Source: Herbaspirillum sp. CF444 (lineage in GTDB: Bacteria > Pseudomonadota > Gammaproteobacteria > Burkholderiales > Burkholderiaceae_D). From it: a stretch of 59,857 nt of DNA. Location of the stretch: assembly GCF_000282135.1 (NCBI RefSeq), contig NZ_AKJW01000064.1, forward strand, positions 1 to 59,857, in the 5' to 3' direction. Below are positions 19,267 through 29,698 of the stretch, in pieces. A program made the translations under genes and the position numbers. Positions within the stretch are counted from its first letter, which is position 1. Every line of letters starts with the position of its first letter. Below the pieces are notes generated by a model. The model saw only the letters and a list, made by a program, of their open reading frames with translations. It was not told the origin of the DNA and ran no database searches.

Positions 19267-21057
19267 ATGACTACCCCGATTCGCTACAGCATCACCTCCA
19301 ACGATTGCGCCGCCCACGTGTTCGACCTCACCCTGACGGTCGATGCGCCGGCTGCCGACGGACAGGTATTTTCCTTGCCGGCGTGGATTCCCGGCAGCTA
19401 CATGATTCGCGAATTTGCGCGCAACATCGTCCAGATCCGCGGCGAGTCCGGGGGCAAGAAAGTCGCGTTGCGCAAGCTCGACAAGCATACCTGGCGCGCC
19501 GCGCCGTGCAGCGGTCCGCTGACGCTGAGTTATCAGGTCTACGCCTGGGACTTGTCGGTGCGCACCGCGCATCTGGATCAGACCCATGCCTTCTTCAACG
19601 GCACCAGCGTCTTCCTGCGTGTCGAAGGGCAGGAGCAAACGGAGCATGTCGTCGACATCCGCCGCCCGGGGGGCGACGCCTGCAAGCGCTGGCGCGTGGC
19701 GACTTCCATGCCGGAACTCAAAGCCAAGCGCTATGGCTTCGGCACCTATGTCGCCGGCGACTACGACGAGCTGATCGACCATCCGGTCGAGCTTGGCGAT
19801 TTTGCGCTGGCCACTTTCACGGCGCACGGCGTGCCGCACGACATCGTGATCACCGGTAATGTGCCGAACCTGGACATGGCGCGCTTGTCCGCCGATCTCA
19901 AGAAAATCTGCGAAGCGCAGATCGCCTTCTTTGAACCGAAAAGCAAACGCGCGCCGATGTCGCGTTATGTCTTCATGACCATGGTTGTCGGCGATGGTTA
20001 CGGCGGTCTGGAGCATCGCGCATCGACTGCGCTGATCTGTGCGCGCAGCGATTTGCCGGTCAAAGGCAAGAGCGAATCGACCGATGGCTATCGTACCTAT
20101 CTCGGCTTGTGCAGCCACGAATATTTCCACACCTGGAACGTCAAGCGCATCAAGCCGGCGATGTTCGCGCCGTATGATCTGCGCGAAGAGGGCTATACCT
20201 CGCTGCTGTGGCTGTTCGAAGGCTTCACCAGTTACTACGACGATCTGTTCCTGGTGCGTACCGGCCTGATCGATACGCCGGATTATCTGAAAATGCTGTC
20301 CAAGACCGTCAACGGCGTCTTGCGCGGCAACGGCCGACGCAAGCAAAGCGTCGCCGAATCGAGCTTCGACGCCTGGATCAAATACTACCGTCAGGATGAA
20401 AACGCGCCGAACGCCATCGTCAGCTATTACACCAAGGGCTCGCTGGTGGCGCTGGGTCTCGACCTGACGATCCGCGCCGAAACCAACGGCCGCAAATCGT
20501 TGGACGATGTAATGCTGGCGCTGTGGCAGCGCTTCGGTCGTGACTTCTACAGCCGCAAGGGCGGCAAGGGCGTCGGCGAAGACGAGGCGGAGGCCTTGTT
20601 CGAAGAAGTCGGCGGCGTGAAGCTGAAGCGCTTCTTCGACCGCTACATTCGCGGCACCGAAGACTTGCCGCTGGATCAGTTGATGGCGCCGTTCGGCGTT
20701 GCCTATGCGGACGTGCGCAAGGATGCCCATCCGGGCATGAATGTCCGTGTGACGCGTGACGGTGGCGATGCCAAGCTTGCCAACGTGTATGAAGGCGGAG
20801 CGGGGCAGCAAGCCGGATTGTCGGCTGGCGATCGTCTGGTGGCGCTGGACGGCATTCGCATCCCGCCGGCAGGCATGGATGGTTTGCTGGCGCGCTATAG
20901 TGAGAACGACGTGGTCGAGTTGCACGTGTTCCGTCGCGACGAGTTGATGTGTTTCAAGGTCAAGCTGAAGAAGGATGGCGCGCCGCAAGTGACGCTTACC
21001 GTGCAAGACAAGCCGATTGCCCTGGTGCGCAAGCGCAAGGCGTGGTTGGGGCGTTAG
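19267..21057 (+). CDS. M61-family metallopeptidase with C-terminal PDZ domain
   Basis: 596 residues, family M61 (glycyl aminopeptidase type). The zinc-binding motif is HEYFH (His284, Glu285, His288), followed by a downstream Glu318 in WLFEGFTSYYDD. The N-terminal beta domain contains SLPAWIPGSYMIREFARNI, a family hallmark. A C-terminal PDZ-like domain (about 480-590) contains YEGGAGQQAGLSAGDRLVAL. No signal peptide is visible, suggesting a cytoplasmic peptidase. Characterised homologues release N-terminal glycine/alanine; the substrate here is unproven. Monocistronic, ending at a bidirectional terminator shared with rplY. Confidence 0.9.
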   Translation: MTTPIRYSITSNDCAAHVFDLTLTVDAPAADGQVFSLPAWIPGSYMIREFARNIVQIRGESGGKKVALRKLDKHTWRAAPCSGPLTLSYQVYAWDLSVRTAHLDQTHAFFNGTSVFLRVEGQEQTEHVVDIRRPGGDACKRWRVATSMPELKAKRYGFGTYVAGDYDELIDHPVELGDFALATFTAHGVPHDIVITGNVPNLDMARLSADLKKICEAQIAFFEPKSKRAPMSRYVFMTMVVGDGYGGLEHRASTALICARSDLPVKGKSESTDGYRTYLGLCSHEYFHTWNVKRIKPAMFAPYDLREEGYTSLLWLFEGFTSYYDDLFLVRTGLIDTPDYLKMLSKTVNGVLRGNGRRKQSVAESSFDAWIKYYRQDENAPNAIVSYYTKGSLVALGLDLTIRAETNGRKSLDDVMLALWQRFGRDFYSRKGGKGVGEDEAEALFEEVGGVKLKRFFDRYIRGTEDLPLDQLMAPFGVAYADVRKDAHPGMNVRVTRDGGDAKLANVYEGGAGQQAGLSAGDRLVALDGIRIPPAGMDGLLARYSENDVVELHVFRRDELMCFKVKLKKDGAPQVTLTVQDKPIALVRKRKAWLGR

Positions 21058-21104
21058 TTTCGTTGCGATGGCATCGGCGTACAGCCGATGCCGCACTGCA
21101 GGCA

Positions 21105-21135
21105 ATAAAAAACCCGCCGAAGCGGGTTTTTTATT
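21105..21135. terminator. Bidirectional terminator between M61 gene and rplY
   Basis: AATAAAAAACCCGC, loop, GCGGGTTTTTTATTT: short GC stem with A and T runs on either side, between convergent stop codons. A second inverted repeat (GGCATCGGC/GCCGATGCC, about 21070-21092) lies just before it. Confidence 0.9.
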
Positions 21136-21163
21136 TGATGCGTCAGCTTTGCCGAATCGAAGA

Positions 21164-21772
21164 TTACTTCGCTTCTGCGTCGCCTGCTGCAGGTGCTGCA
21201 CTGTCAGCTTCAACCTTGCCAGCTGGTACCGAAGCGGTGGCAACTGTCAGGTTTTCTTGCGAAACGGCAGTCACGCCGCTTGGCAATTGCAGATCGGCCA
21301 AGTGGATCGAGTGACCGACTTCCAGCTTCGACAGATCGACGGAAACGAATTCCGGCAGATCCTTGGGCAGGCAGGAGATGTCCAGGTCGGTCATGACGTG
21401 GCTGATGATGCCCGACGACAGCTTGACGGCCGGCGAGACTTCAGCGTTCACGAAGTGCAGTGGCACCTTGACGTGGATTTTTTGCGAAGCGTCGACGCGT
21501 TGGAAGTCAACGTGCAGAACCAGTTGCTTGTATGCGTGGACTTGGAAGTCGCGCAGCAGAACTTGTTCGACCTTGCCGTCGATTTCCAGATCCAGGATCG
21601 ACGAGTGGAACGCTTCTTTTTTCAACGCATGGTACAGCGCGTTGTGGTCCAGAGCGATGTTCAGCGGTGCAGCGGTGCCACCGTAGACGATAGCTGGTGT
21701 TTGACCAGCATTGCGCAGGCGGCGGCTCGCTCCGGTCCCCTGCTCTTTGCGTGGAAATGCGATTACTTTCAT
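21164..21772 (-). CDS. rplY: 50S ribosomal protein L25/general stress protein Ctc
   Basis: 202-residue long-form bL25 (Ctc/TL5): an N-terminal 5S rRNA-binding L25 domain (about 1-95, starting [20 protein letters not shown]) plus the C-terminal TL5 beta domain (about 100-190) and an Ala/Glu-rich tail. GGAG precedes the ATG by 8-9 nt. It lies downstream of prs on the same strand, the common betaproteobacterial order prs-rplY. The pth gene that often follows rplY is absent here; the M61 gene takes that place. Confidence 0.95.
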   Translation of the reverse strand: MKVIAFPRKEQGTGASRRLRNAGQTPAIVYGGTAAPLNIALDHNALYHALKKEAFHSSILDLEIDGKVEQVLLRDFQVHAYKQLVLHVDFQRVDASQKIHVKVPLHFVNAEVSPAVKLSSGIISHVMTDLDISCLPKDLPEFVSVDLSKLEVGHSIHLADLQLPSGVTAVSQENLTVATASVPAGKVEADSAAPAAGDAEAK

Positions 21773-21790
21773 GTTAAAGCTCCAATGGTT

Positions 21791-21863
21791 GCGAAACCTT
21801 CGTTTCGCGTTAAAAATCCCCCGCGACCAGGGGATTCAAGGACCCCTTCATTTTCATGAAGGG
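21791..21863 (-). promoter_or_regulatory. Three stem-loops between prs and rplY
   Basis: In transcript direction: ATGAAGGG stem (21844-21851 with 21856-21863), a CCCC/GGGG stem AATCCCC/GGGGATT (21815-21821 with 21830-21836) followed by TTTTTA, and a perfect 7-bp stem GCGAAAC/GTTTCGC (21791-21797 with 21802-21808) with a 4-nt loop just before the rplY ribosome site. The middle one resembles a weak terminator; the last could regulate rplY translation. Both roles are inference. Confidence 0.5.
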
Positions 21864-21903
21864 ATTAAAACTGAAATCTAAACCGAATCTGAATCTCTGA
21901 AAC

Positions 21904-22854
21904 TTATTCCGCAAACAGCGACATCACCGAGTCGCCCTTGCTGATGCGCTTGAATGTCTCGGCCAGCAGGCTGGCGCAAGTCAGTTGGCGAATCTTGCCG
22001 CAGGCCTTGGCGGCGTCCGACAGAGGAATCGTGTCGGTGACGACCAGCTCGTCCAGCGGCGAATTGGCGATGCGATCCAGCGCCGGGCCGGACAAGACAG
22101 GGTGCGTACAGTAGGCGACAACTTTCTTGGCGCCGCGCTCTTTCAGTACTTCGGCAGCCTTGGTCAGCGTGCCTGCGGTATCGACCATGTCATCCATGAT
22201 CACGCAGTTGCGGCCTTCGACTTCGCCGATGATGTTCATGACTTCCGACACGTTCGCCTTCGGACGGCGTTTGTCGATAATCGCCAGATCGCAGCCGAGA
22301 CGCTTGGCCAATGCACGGGCGCGCACCACGCCACCGACGTCGGGCGACACGACCAGCAGGTCGTCGTAGTTCTTGCTCACCAGATCGCCCAGCAAAATCG
22401 GCGATGCATAGATGTTGTCGACCGGAATGTCGAAGAAACCTTGAATCTGGTCTGCATGCAGGTCCATGATCAGCACGCGTTCAACGCCGGCTTCCTGCAG
22501 CATGTTGGCGACGACCTTGGCCGAAATCGCAACACGGGCGGAACGCGGACGGCGGTCCTGGCGGGCATAACCGTAATACGGGATTGCGGCAGTGATACGG
22601 CCGGCGGAAGCACGCTTCAACGCATCGACCATGATCATGATTTCCATCAGGTTGTCGTTGGTCGGCGCACAGGTCGACTGCAACACGAATACGTCCTTGC
22701 CACGCACGTTTTCGTTGATCTCGACCATCACTTCACCGTCCGAGAACTTCGAAACATTGGCCTTGCCCAACGGGATACCTAATTTTTCGACGACGCCTTG
22801 CGCCAGTTCCGGGTTGGCGCTGCCGGTAAAAACCATCAGGTTTTCGTATGCCAT
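21904..22854 (-). CDS. prs: Ribose-phosphate pyrophosphokinase (PRPP synthetase)
   Basis: 316 residues, normal length. It forms PRPP from ribose 5-phosphate and ATP for purine, pyrimidine, His and Trp synthesis. Recognisable blocks: [20 protein letters not shown] at the start, the flexible-loop region [20 protein letters not shown], and the PRPP signature [21 protein letters not shown] tRNA-Gln gene lies 130 bp upstream on the same strand and rplY 130 bp downstream, the typical proteobacterial arrangement. Confidence 0.98.
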   Translation of the reverse strand: MAYENLMVFTGSANPELAQGVVEKLGIPLGKANVSKFSDGEVMVEINENVRGKDVFVLQSTCAPTNDNLMEIMIMVDALKRASAGRITAAIPYYGYARQDRRPRSARVAISAKVVANMLQEAGVERVLIMDLHADQIQGFFDIPVDNIYASPILLGDLVSKNYDDLLVVSPDVGGVVRARALAKRLGCDLAIIDKRRPKANVSEVMNIIGEVEGRNCVIMDDMVDTAGTLTKAAEVLKERGAKKVVAYCTHPVLSGPALDRIANSPLDELVVTDTIPLSDAAKACGKIRQLTCASLLAETFKRISKGDSVMSLFAE

Positions 22855-22986
22855 ATGGGTATCCCTGAATGCAATCGTTTAAAAGTCGAAAAGCCGACAA
22901 TGCTTGACTGTACAGTCTTGCGTTGGCGGCTTATCTCTTTGGCTTCTTTTTTCTTTATCGGGCGATGTAAAACTGCCCAAATTCAA

Positions 22987-23063
22987 TGGCAGGGGAACAA
23001 GGATTCGAACCTTGGAATGCTGGAATCAAAATCCAGTGCCTTAACCAGCTTGGCGATTCCCCT
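22987..23063 (-). tRNA. tRNA-Gln (anticodon TTG)
   Basis: 77-nt cloverleaf including encoded 3' CCA. The acceptor arm starts AGGGGAA and pairs with TTCCCCT. The anticodon arm CTGGATTTTGATTCCAG carries TTG, and the T-arm contains GGTTCGAATCC. It sits between ispE and prs on the same strand. Confidence 0.97.
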
Positions 23064-23144
23064 ACGCAATCTGCTGTTTGCCGTTGAATTACACCACATG
23101 CACTTTTAACATCGCGTGCAATCCATCGTCAAACCAATTCTTGG

Positions 23145-24014
23145 TTACGAACTTGTCAAATGGGCGAGAGGATGTTCCTGCATCGCTTGGGCTTTCCAGG
23201 CGATCCATTTCGACGGTACCTGTTTCAGCACTTCGTCGGCCTGATGTTCGTGTTCAAAAGAACAAAACACACAAGCGCCGGATCCCGTCATCCTTGCGTT
23301 TCCGAATGTCTTGAGCCATTTGATGGCTTCAGCGACAGGGGGAAACTGCTTGGCAGCCACCACTTCTAAGTCGTTTTTTCCGAAGTCGCCATCGAGAAGA
23401 TTATGCGCTTCAGGAAAGTCCGTTATTCTGACGACTTTTGTATCCCTTGTCAATTCTTCTGACGAAAAAATTATCGCGGTGGGAACAGATACCCCCGGCT
23501 CGATCACCACGAACCAGCGCTTGGCGGTCTCCAGGGCGACCAGATCCTCGCCGACACCCTCGGCAAACGCATTGCGGCCAAACAGAAAAAACGGCACGTC
23601 GGCGCCCAATTGCAGTCCCAGCGCCATCAATTGGGCGCGCGTCAGCCCGGTTTGCCACAAATGATTCAGGACCATCAGCGTGGTCGCGGCATCGGACGAG
23701 CCGCCGCCCAGGCCGCCGCCCATGGGAAGTTGTTTGTGGACCGTGATGTCGGCGCCGAGATGCGGCTTTCCGGCCGCGGTCTGCAGCAAGCGGGCGGCGC
23801 GCACCACCAGATCGGTTTCTGCCGGCACGCCCGGTATCTCATTGATGCGCTGGATGCGGCCGTCGTCGCGCACCGCGAAATCCAGCGTATCGCTGCGGTC
23901 AAGTAGCTGAAATACCGTTTGCAGCAGGTGATAGCCGTCGGCGCGACGGCCGGTCACGTGCAGGAACAGGTTCAGTTTTGCCGGCGCGGGGCAGTTGTAC
24001 AGGCTTGCTTGCAT
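23145..24014 (-). CDS. ispE: 4-diphosphocytidyl-2-C-methyl-D-erythritol kinase
   Basis: 289-residue GHMP kinase of the MEP isoprenoid pathway. The N-terminus [20 protein letters not shown] is diagnostic for IspE, and the ATP loop is [18 protein letters not shown] (about residues 95-112). The C-terminal GHMP block is [14 protein letters not shown]. It follows lolB on the same strand with a 69-bp gap, and precedes the tRNA-Gln gene, the standard order lolB-ispE-tRNA-prs. Confidence 0.96.
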   Translation of the reverse strand: MQASLYNCPAPAKLNLFLHVTGRRADGYHLLQTVFQLLDRSDTLDFAVRDDGRIQRINEIPGVPAETDLVVRAARLLQTAAGKPHLGADITVHKQLPMGGGLGGGSSDAATTLMVLNHLWQTGLTRAQLMALGLQLGADVPFFLFGRNAFAEGVGEDLVALETAKRWFVVIEPGVSVPTAIIFSSEELTRDTKVVRITDFPEAHNLLDGDFGKNDLEVVAAKQFPPVAEAIKWLKTFGNARMTGSGACVFCSFEHEHQADEVLKQVPSKWIAWKAQAMQEHPLAHLTSS

Positions 24015-24083
24015 GAATCGGTGTGGAGTGTCGTCTATGTTGCTGTGAGGGCGCCGGTCAGGCGTTGGCGCGCGATTATCTTG

Positions 24084-24713
24084 TCAATGGCTCTGCCAAT
24101 TGTCGATCACGATGCGGATCGACACCGGGCCGGCCTGTCTGGTTTCGCGCGCCAGATCGATGCGTTTGGGGCGGTTCCCGGCCGTGTTGGCGGCGTCGTC
24201 CTGCCATTCTCCGTAACTGAGGTTCCAGCCGTCGCGGGTAGTGAAACGCACCGTGTCGCGGGATGGCTGGGCGACGAAAGGCTTGCCGTCGGCGCTGCGT
24301 CCGAAGCCTTGCAGCCAGTCGCGCAGACCGGACACCGGCAACGGCCAGCCCAGGGCTTGCTCCGTCAGGACGTCGACGTCGGCGGCCGACAATGGCGCCT
24401 TGCCCGATTGCGTCAGGACGGCGACGCCCGGCTTGATGTCGATGGTTGCCAGCGTCTGGCCGAGCGGCGACAGCAGACTCAGGACGATATGGCGCGCGCT
24501 CTGGTTCCAGGTGAAGCTGCCGTGCACGGCCTGGTCGCGGCCGTCTTGCTCATAGCGGATCGACAGGCGTCCGCTGAGCTCAATGGCGTCGTTATAGCGG
24601 CGTTCGACCGCGGGGCCGTTATCCGCACTTTCCGGTGGGGCAACGGTGGCGCAGCCGGCGGCCAGCATGACCAGGCACGCCGCCGCGCCGTGTTTCAGCA
24701 GATTGATCGTCAT
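24084..24713 (-). CDS. lolB: Outer-membrane lipoprotein insertion factor LolB
   Basis: 209-residue lipoprotein with signal peptide and lipobox LAAGC (Cys21). It receives lipoproteins from LolA and inserts them into the outer membrane. LolB-like features are IELSGRLSIRYEQDGRDQA and a C-terminal block ending IRIVIDNWQSH. It lies 22 bp after the TPR lipoprotein gene and 69 bp before ispE on the same strand. Confidence 0.92.
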   Translation of the reverse strand: MTINLLKHGAAACLVMLAAGCATVAPPESADNGPAVERRYNDAIELSGRLSIRYEQDGRDQAVHGSFTWNQSARHIVLSLLSPLGQTLATIDIKPGVAVLTQSGKAPLSAADVDVLTEQALGWPLPVSGLRDWLQGFGRSADGKPFVAQPSRDTVRFTTRDGWNLSYGEWQDDAANTAGNRPKRIDLARETRQAGPVSIRIVIDNWQSH

Positions 24714-24735
24714 AGTCGGATTGGCTGTCGGCGGA

Positions 24736-26535
24736 TCAGAGCTGAACCTTGAGGCGCTCCAGCGTGCTCTTCAACACGTCGTTCTTCGGATCCTTGCTTT
24801 GCGCTTCGCGCCACAGCTTTTTGGCTTCGTCCTGTTTGCCGCGTGCCCAGAGGATTTCGCCGAGGTGGATGCCGATTTCCGGGTCGGGGCGCAGGCCGTA
24901 GGCACGGCGCAGTTCTTTCTCGGCCTCGTCGAGGTTGCCCATGCGGAATTCCGCCCAGCCGAGGCTGTCGGCGATGAATGGGTCTTCCGGCGCCAGTTGC
25001 ACCGCCTTCTTGATCAGCGTCACGGCTTCAGGCAGGCGGATATTGCGGTCGGCCAGCGAGTAGCCCAGCGCATTGTAGGCGTGCTGGTTATTCGGCGCGA
25101 TTTCGATGATCTTGCGCAGCGAAGTTTCCATGTCCTTGTAGTTGCCGGTCTTGTCGGTCACCATCGCGTAGTCGTACAGCAGGTCGGTGCTGTCCGGGAA
25201 GCGTTTCAGGCCGGCCGACAGGACGTCCGACGCATCCTGATAACGTTCGCTGTCGCGCAGCAGTTGTCCTTCGGCCTGGATGAACTGCAGCACTTCACGA
25301 TCGCTGCCGGCATCGGATTGCGCTTGTTGCAGTATCTTGCGGGCGCCGTCGATGTCGCCGCCCTTGGCCATCAGCTGGGCGCGGCGGACTTGTACGCCGG
25401 CATAGGATTCGCCCGGTTCGACTTGTTCCAGATAACTCAGGGCGGCGGGAATGTCGTTGCGATCTTCGGCGATTTGCGACAGCACCAGCAGCGCTTGCGT
25501 CGGGTCTCGTTCGTCGTCCGGCTGAGCCGCCAACACTGCCAGATAGCGTTTCAGATAGGTTTCCGCTTCAGGAAAGTGGCTGATCTGGACGTTCAGAATA
25601 CCCAGCGCGAACAGCGTGGTCGCATCTTCCGGATCTTCCTTGAGCAAGGTTTGGAACTGCCTGATCGCTTGTTCGTACTGTTTTTGTTCGGCCAGTCCGC
25701 GGGCATAGGCGATACGCACTTCGCGCGCATTCGGATATTTCTTGAGGAAGTCGGACACCAGTTTTGCCGCTTCGTTGCCGTCCGGAGTGACTTCCGCCAG
25801 CGTCAGGATCGCCAGTTCCGAATCGGGTTTGAGCTTCAGCGCCTGCTTCGCTTCGTCGCGCGCGCGCTCGGGATCGCGGTTGGCATAGGCGCTGCGGGCC
25901 AGCGCCAGATGCGTTTCCACCAGCGTGGGATAGGGGGCCACGATGTCTTGCAGGATATTGAAGACGACAGCCTTGTCCTTGGCGCGGATCAGGAGACGCT
26001 GAATCTGCAGGATCAGCGGACCGCGCGCCTGGGGCGAGGCTTCGGCCAGGCGTTGCGCCATCAGCGGCTGTATTTCCGAAATATTGTCGCCCAACATGAT
26101 CAATGCCAGATAGCTCTGCAAGGCTTCGTCCGAATGCGGCGCCAGTTCCGTCCACAAGCGCACCGCCGCCAGCGCTTCGTTCGGACGGCGTGCGGCGATC
26201 GCCATTTCTGCCGCGCGTTTCGCCAGACGCGGATCGCGGGTTTGTTGCGCGGCGCCCAGCAGGGTGACGTAGGCAGCTTGCCACTGGCCGCGCTGGAAGG
26301 CGATTTCGGAACTCAGGACCTTGAACAGGATTTCATCGCTCAGCGCCGGCGTCGGCAGCGGATCTTCCGGCAGCGCCTCGGCTTTGGCTTGTCCTTTGCG
26401 GGCCGGAGAGGTTTTGACCAGAGTCGGCTTCTTGGCGGTCGCAACCGGAGTCGCGTCGGTCTCGCTGGGTTGCTGCAGGCTTGCACACGCGGAGAGCATG
26501 ACGGAGAGCGTTACAATGGCGAGAGGTTTTTTCAA
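24736..26535 (-). CDS. TPR-repeat lipoprotein
   Basis: 599 residues. N-terminal lipoprotein signal MKKPLAIVTLSVMLSAC with Cys17, then at least ten degenerate tetratricopeptide repeats through the rest of the protein; the clearest is near the C-terminus, QHAYNALGYSLADRNIRLPE. I chose TTG at 26535 (AGGA 6 nt upstream, signal peptide begins correctly); the frame opens at another TTG eight codons earlier and there is no ATG choice. Homologues occupy this slot ahead of lolB in many betaproteobacteria. Function is unknown, presumably envelope scaffolding. Divergent from mutM. Confidence 0.85.
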   Translation of the reverse strand: MKKPLAIVTLSVMLSACASLQQPSETDATPVATAKKPTLVKTSPARKGQAKAEALPEDPLPTPALSDEILFKVLSSEIAFQRGQWQAAYVTLLGAAQQTRDPRLAKRAAEMAIAARRPNEALAAVRLWTELAPHSDEALQSYLALIMLGDNISEIQPLMAQRLAEASPQARGPLILQIQRLLIRAKDKAVVFNILQDIVAPYPTLVETHLALARSAYANRDPERARDEAKQALKLKPDSELAILTLAEVTPDGNEAAKLVSDFLKKYPNAREVRIAYARGLAEQKQYEQAIRQFQTLLKEDPEDATTLFALGILNVQISHFPEAETYLKRYLAVLAAQPDDERDPTQALLVLSQIAEDRNDIPAALSYLEQVEPGESYAGVQVRRAQLMAKGGDIDGARKILQQAQSDAGSDREVLQFIQAEGQLLRDSERYQDASDVLSAGLKRFPDSTDLLYDYAMVTDKTGNYKDMETSLRKIIEIAPNNQHAYNALGYSLADRNIRLPEAVTLIKKAVQLAPEDPFIADSLGWAEFRMGNLDEAEKELRRAYGLRPDPEIGIHLGEILWARGKQDEAKKLWREAQSKDPKNDVLKSTLERLKVQL

Positions 26536-26728
26536 GGGAAATCCTGAGTAATTTGGCAAATGAGCTGACAGCTATTAATTTTACGCTCAACGGCATGCTT
26601 CTTGGTGTAAGCGAGTGTAAACCATCTGCCGCATCTGCCGTATGATAGCGCTCCATGGCGGCTCATCGCTGTCATGTACCGTCCCTTGCAGTCGTCCCTC
26701 GTGGCCTTATTCACCAGTACGCGTTCCC

Positions 26729-27550
26729 ATGCCTGAATTACCAGAAGTAGAAGTCACCCGCCGCGGCGTCGCTCCTCATCTTGAGGGACGCATCGTCACT
26801 GCCGTGGTGATGCGTCATACCGGCTTGCGCTGGCCGTTTCCCGCCGATCTGCAGCAACGGCTTGCCGGTCGCGTGGTGCGTTCGACCGGGCGCCGCGGCA
26901 AATATCTGCTCATCAACTTCGATCACGGCACCTTGATCGTGCATCTGGGGATGTCCGGACATCTGCGTATTTTGCCGTTGGGGATTGCGCCGCAAAAACA
27001 TGATCACTTCGACCTCGTGGTCGGCAAGCAAGTCATGCGCATGACCGATCCGCGTCGTTTCGGTGCGGTCTTGTGGCATGACGCTGCGGATGGCGACATC
27101 GAAGAACACATGCTCCTGCGCGGCCTCGGCCTGGAGCCGCTGGAAGACAAATTCTCGGCCAAAGAGCTGCATCGCCAGACGCGCAACCGCAGCGCGCCGA
27201 TCAAGCAGGTCTTGCTGGCCGGCGACATCGTGGTCGGCGTCGGCAACATTTACGCGTCGGAAAGCCTGTTCAAGGCGGGCATCAATCCCAAGACGGCAGC
27301 CGGCAAGATCAGTCTGCCGCGCTATGAAAAACTGGCCGCGGCGATCCGCGAAACGCTCGCCGCAGCGATTGAGCAGGGCGGCAGCAGCTTGCGCGACTTC
27401 ATTGCCGTCAATGGCCAGTCGGGTTATTTCCAGCAAAGCTATTTCGTCTACAACCGTACCGGCGAAGCGTGCCGTATCTGCTCGACGCCGATACGCCAGA
27501 TCAAGCAAGGCCAGCGTTCCACCTTTTACTGTGTGATTTGCCAACGATGA
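26729..27550 (+). CDS. mutM: Formamidopyrimidine-DNA glycosylase
   Basis: 273-residue base-excision repair enzyme removing 8-oxoguanine. N-terminal [14 protein letters not shown] supplies the catalytic Pro and Glu. The C-terminal zinc finger has four Cys in [14 protein letters not shown] ... FYCVICQR. The frame is open 29 codons upstream, but the enzyme must begin at MPELPE. The last codons overlap mutY by an ATGA junction, so the two oxidised-guanine repair genes are translationally coupled. Confidence 0.97.
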   Translation: MPELPEVEVTRRGVAPHLEGRIVTAVVMRHTGLRWPFPADLQQRLAGRVVRSTGRRGKYLLINFDHGTLIVHLGMSGHLRILPLGIAPQKHDHFDLVVGKQVMRMTDPRRFGAVLWHDAADGDIEEHMLLRGLGLEPLEDKFSAKELHRQTRNRSAPIKQVLLAGDIVVGVGNIYASESLFKAGINPKTAAGKISLPRYEKLAAAIRETLAAAIEQGGSSLRDFIAVNGQSGYFQQSYFVYNRTGEACRICSTPIRQIKQGQRSTFYCVICQR

Positions 27551-28698
27551 AACGTGTTCTCACCAAAACGGATGCGGCGCCGGGCGCCGTCCAGGCAGGC
27601 GCACTGACAGCTGCAGACAATTTTGTCGATCCTGGTTTTTCGGCCGCCGTCATCGGCTGGCAAAAGCAGCATGGCCGACATGCCTTGCCATGGCAAAACA
27701 CGCGCGATGCCTATCGCATCTGGCTGTCTGAAATCATGCTGCAGCAGACGCAGGTGACGGCCGTGATTCCGTATTATCAAAAATTCCTGCAAAGCTTTCC
27801 GACGGTGGAAAGTCTCGCCGCAGCGCCGTCCGAAGCGGTGATGTCGCATTGGAGCGGCCTGGGCTACTACACGCGGGCGCGCAATCTGCATCGCTGCGCG
27901 CAGCGCGTGGCGGACGAATACGGCGGACGTTTTCCCGATGATCCCGAACTGCTGGCGGATCTGCCGGGCATCGGCCGCTCGACGGCGGCGGCCATCGCCG
28001 CTTTCGCTTACGGCAAACGGGCGGCCATTCTGGACGGCAACGTCAAGCGTGTGTTTGCGCGCGTCTTCGGCGTCGAGGGATTTCCCGGCGCCAAGCCGGT
28101 GGAAGACCAGTTGTGGCGACGCGCGGTGGCCTTGTTGCCGCAGGCCGACATGGAATCCTATACGCAGGGATTGATGGACTTGGGGGCGACGTTGTGCGTG
28201 CGCGGCAAGCCGGCTTGCGATCGTTGCCCGCTGGCGCAGCGCTGCGTGGCGCTCGCCACGGACCGTACGTCGGAACTGCCGGTGCGCAAGCCGAAAAAGG
28301 CGGTTCCCGAAAAAGACACGATGATGCTGGTCATCAGCGAAGGAGGAGATGTCTTGTTGCAGCAGCGTCCGGACAGCGGCATCTGGGGGGGACTGTTGTC
28401 GCTGCCCGAGCTGCCGGTGAGCCGGAGCGCCGAGGAGTTTGAACTCGCCGTCGACAACGCGACGCGACCGTTCGGCACGCTTGCCGCTTGCCGCAAGCTG
28501 CAACCGTTTTCACATGTCTTCACGCATTTCAAATTACACGTGTCGCCGTTCCAGGTTGTGCTGAAAAAGCGCCAGCTTCAGGCGGCGGAGTCGGTGTACG
28601 TCTGGTATCCGGTTGCCGAACTTGCGGATGCGCCTTTGCCTGCGCCCGTCAAGAAACTCTTGCTGGGCGTGTTGCGTACCGACGATTTATTGAATTGA
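27547..28698 (+). CDS. mutY: A/G-specific adenine glycosylase
   Basis: 383 residues starting at ATG 27547, which overlaps the mutM stop (ATGA). It removes adenine mispaired with 8-oxoguanine. The HhH-GPD catalytic domain shows Glu62 in [22 protein letters not shown], and catalytic Asp163 in [11 protein letters not shown]. The [4Fe-4S] loop Cys217-x6-Cys224-x2-Cys227-x5-Cys233 follows, then a C-terminal Nudix-like 8-oxoG recognition domain (about 265-380). The N-terminus is about 25 residues longer than E. coli MutY. Confidence 0.96.
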   Translation: MKRVLTKTDAAPGAVQAGALTAADNFVDPGFSAAVIGWQKQHGRHALPWQNTRDAYRIWLSEIMLQQTQVTAVIPYYQKFLQSFPTVESLAAAPSEAVMSHWSGLGYYTRARNLHRCAQRVADEYGGRFPDDPELLADLPGIGRSTAAAIAAFAYGKRAAILDGNVKRVFARVFGVEGFPGAKPVEDQLWRRAVALLPQADMESYTQGLMDLGATLCVRGKPACDRCPLAQRCVALATDRTSELPVRKPKKAVPEKDTMMLVISEGGDVLLQQRPDSGIWGGLLSLPELPVSRSAEEFELAVDNATRPFGTLAACRKLQPFSHVFTHFKLHVSPFQVVLKKRQLQAAESVYVWYPVAELADAPLPAPVKKLLLGVLRTDDLLN

Positions 28699-28720
28699 TT
28701 TGCCGGAGTGCTGAGGCCGC

Positions 28721-29584
28721 CTAGCTCAGCTGGCGATGGCGTATCACGACATTCTCGTTTGCCGAGAAATGCTTGGCCAGTTGCTCCACGATGTAGACCG
28801 AGCGGTGCTGGCCGCCGGTGCAGCCGATTGCCACGGTCAGATAGCTGCGGTTGTCGCGCTTGAATGAGGGTAGCCATTTTTCGACGAAGTTGCGGATGTC
28901 GCCAAGCAATTCGTTCACCGCCGGCAAATCGGCAAGGAATTCGATCACCGGCGCATCGCGTCCCGTCAGCGGGCGCAAGCGCAGGTCGTAGTGCGGATTG
29001 GGCAGCACGCGTACGTCAAATACCAGATCCGCATCCAGCGGCACGCCGAATTTAAACGCAAACGACTCGAACAGCACCGTGAGGCTTGCCTGCTCGGTAT
29101 CGATCAGGTCGCGAATCCACGCGCGCAGCTTGTTGGCGTTCAGGTTGGAGGTGTCGATGACGTGACCCAGGCCTTCGACCACGCTCAGCATTTCTCTTTC
29201 CTTGTGAATGCACTCGGTCAACGTCATGCGGTCGGTCGGATTCTGGTCGGGCAGCAAGCGGTGCGACAGCGGATGGCTGCGGCGCGTTTCGGAAAAGCGC
29301 GTGATCAGCGATTCAGTGGTCGCGGTCAGGAAGAACAGTTTGACGTCGTGTCCCTGTTCTTTCAGCAACTGAATATCGGGTCCCAGACCCGCGAGCGAAT
29401 CGGCGCTGCGGGCATCGGTGGCGACCGCCAGCGTCTCATCGCCTTCTTGCAAACGGGTTTCCACCAGGCTGCGCAGCAGCGCAGGCGGCAAATTGTCGAC
29501 GCAAAAATAACCGGCGTCTTCCAGAACATGGAGAGCAACCGATTTGCCGGAGCCGGAAATACCTGTGATGAGGACGATACGCAT
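28721..29584 (-). CDS. rapZ: RNase adapter protein RapZ
   Basis: 287 residues; P-loop GISGSGKS at 8-15, then AGYFCVDNLPPALLRSLVE. The C-terminal domain ends in IGCTGGQHRSVYIVEQL, the RapZ/YvcJ signature. In enterics it targets GlmZ for RNase E cleavage and controls glucosamine-6-phosphate synthase; in beta-proteobacteria the sRNA partner is not established. It is the last gene of ptsN-hprK-rapZ, 114 bp after hprK. Its 3' end converges on mutY. Confidence 0.95.
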   Translation of the reverse strand: MRIVLITGISGSGKSVALHVLEDAGYFCVDNLPPALLRSLVETRLQEGDETLAVATDARSADSLAGLGPDIQLLKEQGHDVKLFFLTATTESLITRFSETRRSHPLSHRLLPDQNPTDRMTLTECIHKEREMLSVVEGLGHVIDTSNLNANKLRAWIRDLIDTEQASLTVLFESFAFKFGVPLDADLVFDVRVLPNPHYDLRLRPLTGRDAPVIEFLADLPAVNELLGDIRNFVEKWLPSFKRDNRSYLTVAIGCTGGQHRSVYIVEQLAKHFSANENVVIRHRQLS

Positions 29585-29698
29585 GAGTATGATGATACCT
29601 CAAGCAGAGTTGCTGGGTCAGTGTCGTGTCAGCTTACCGTGTTGCCGACACGATTGTCGATGGTCAAATCCGTCAGATGGTGGGGACTTGATGACGAC

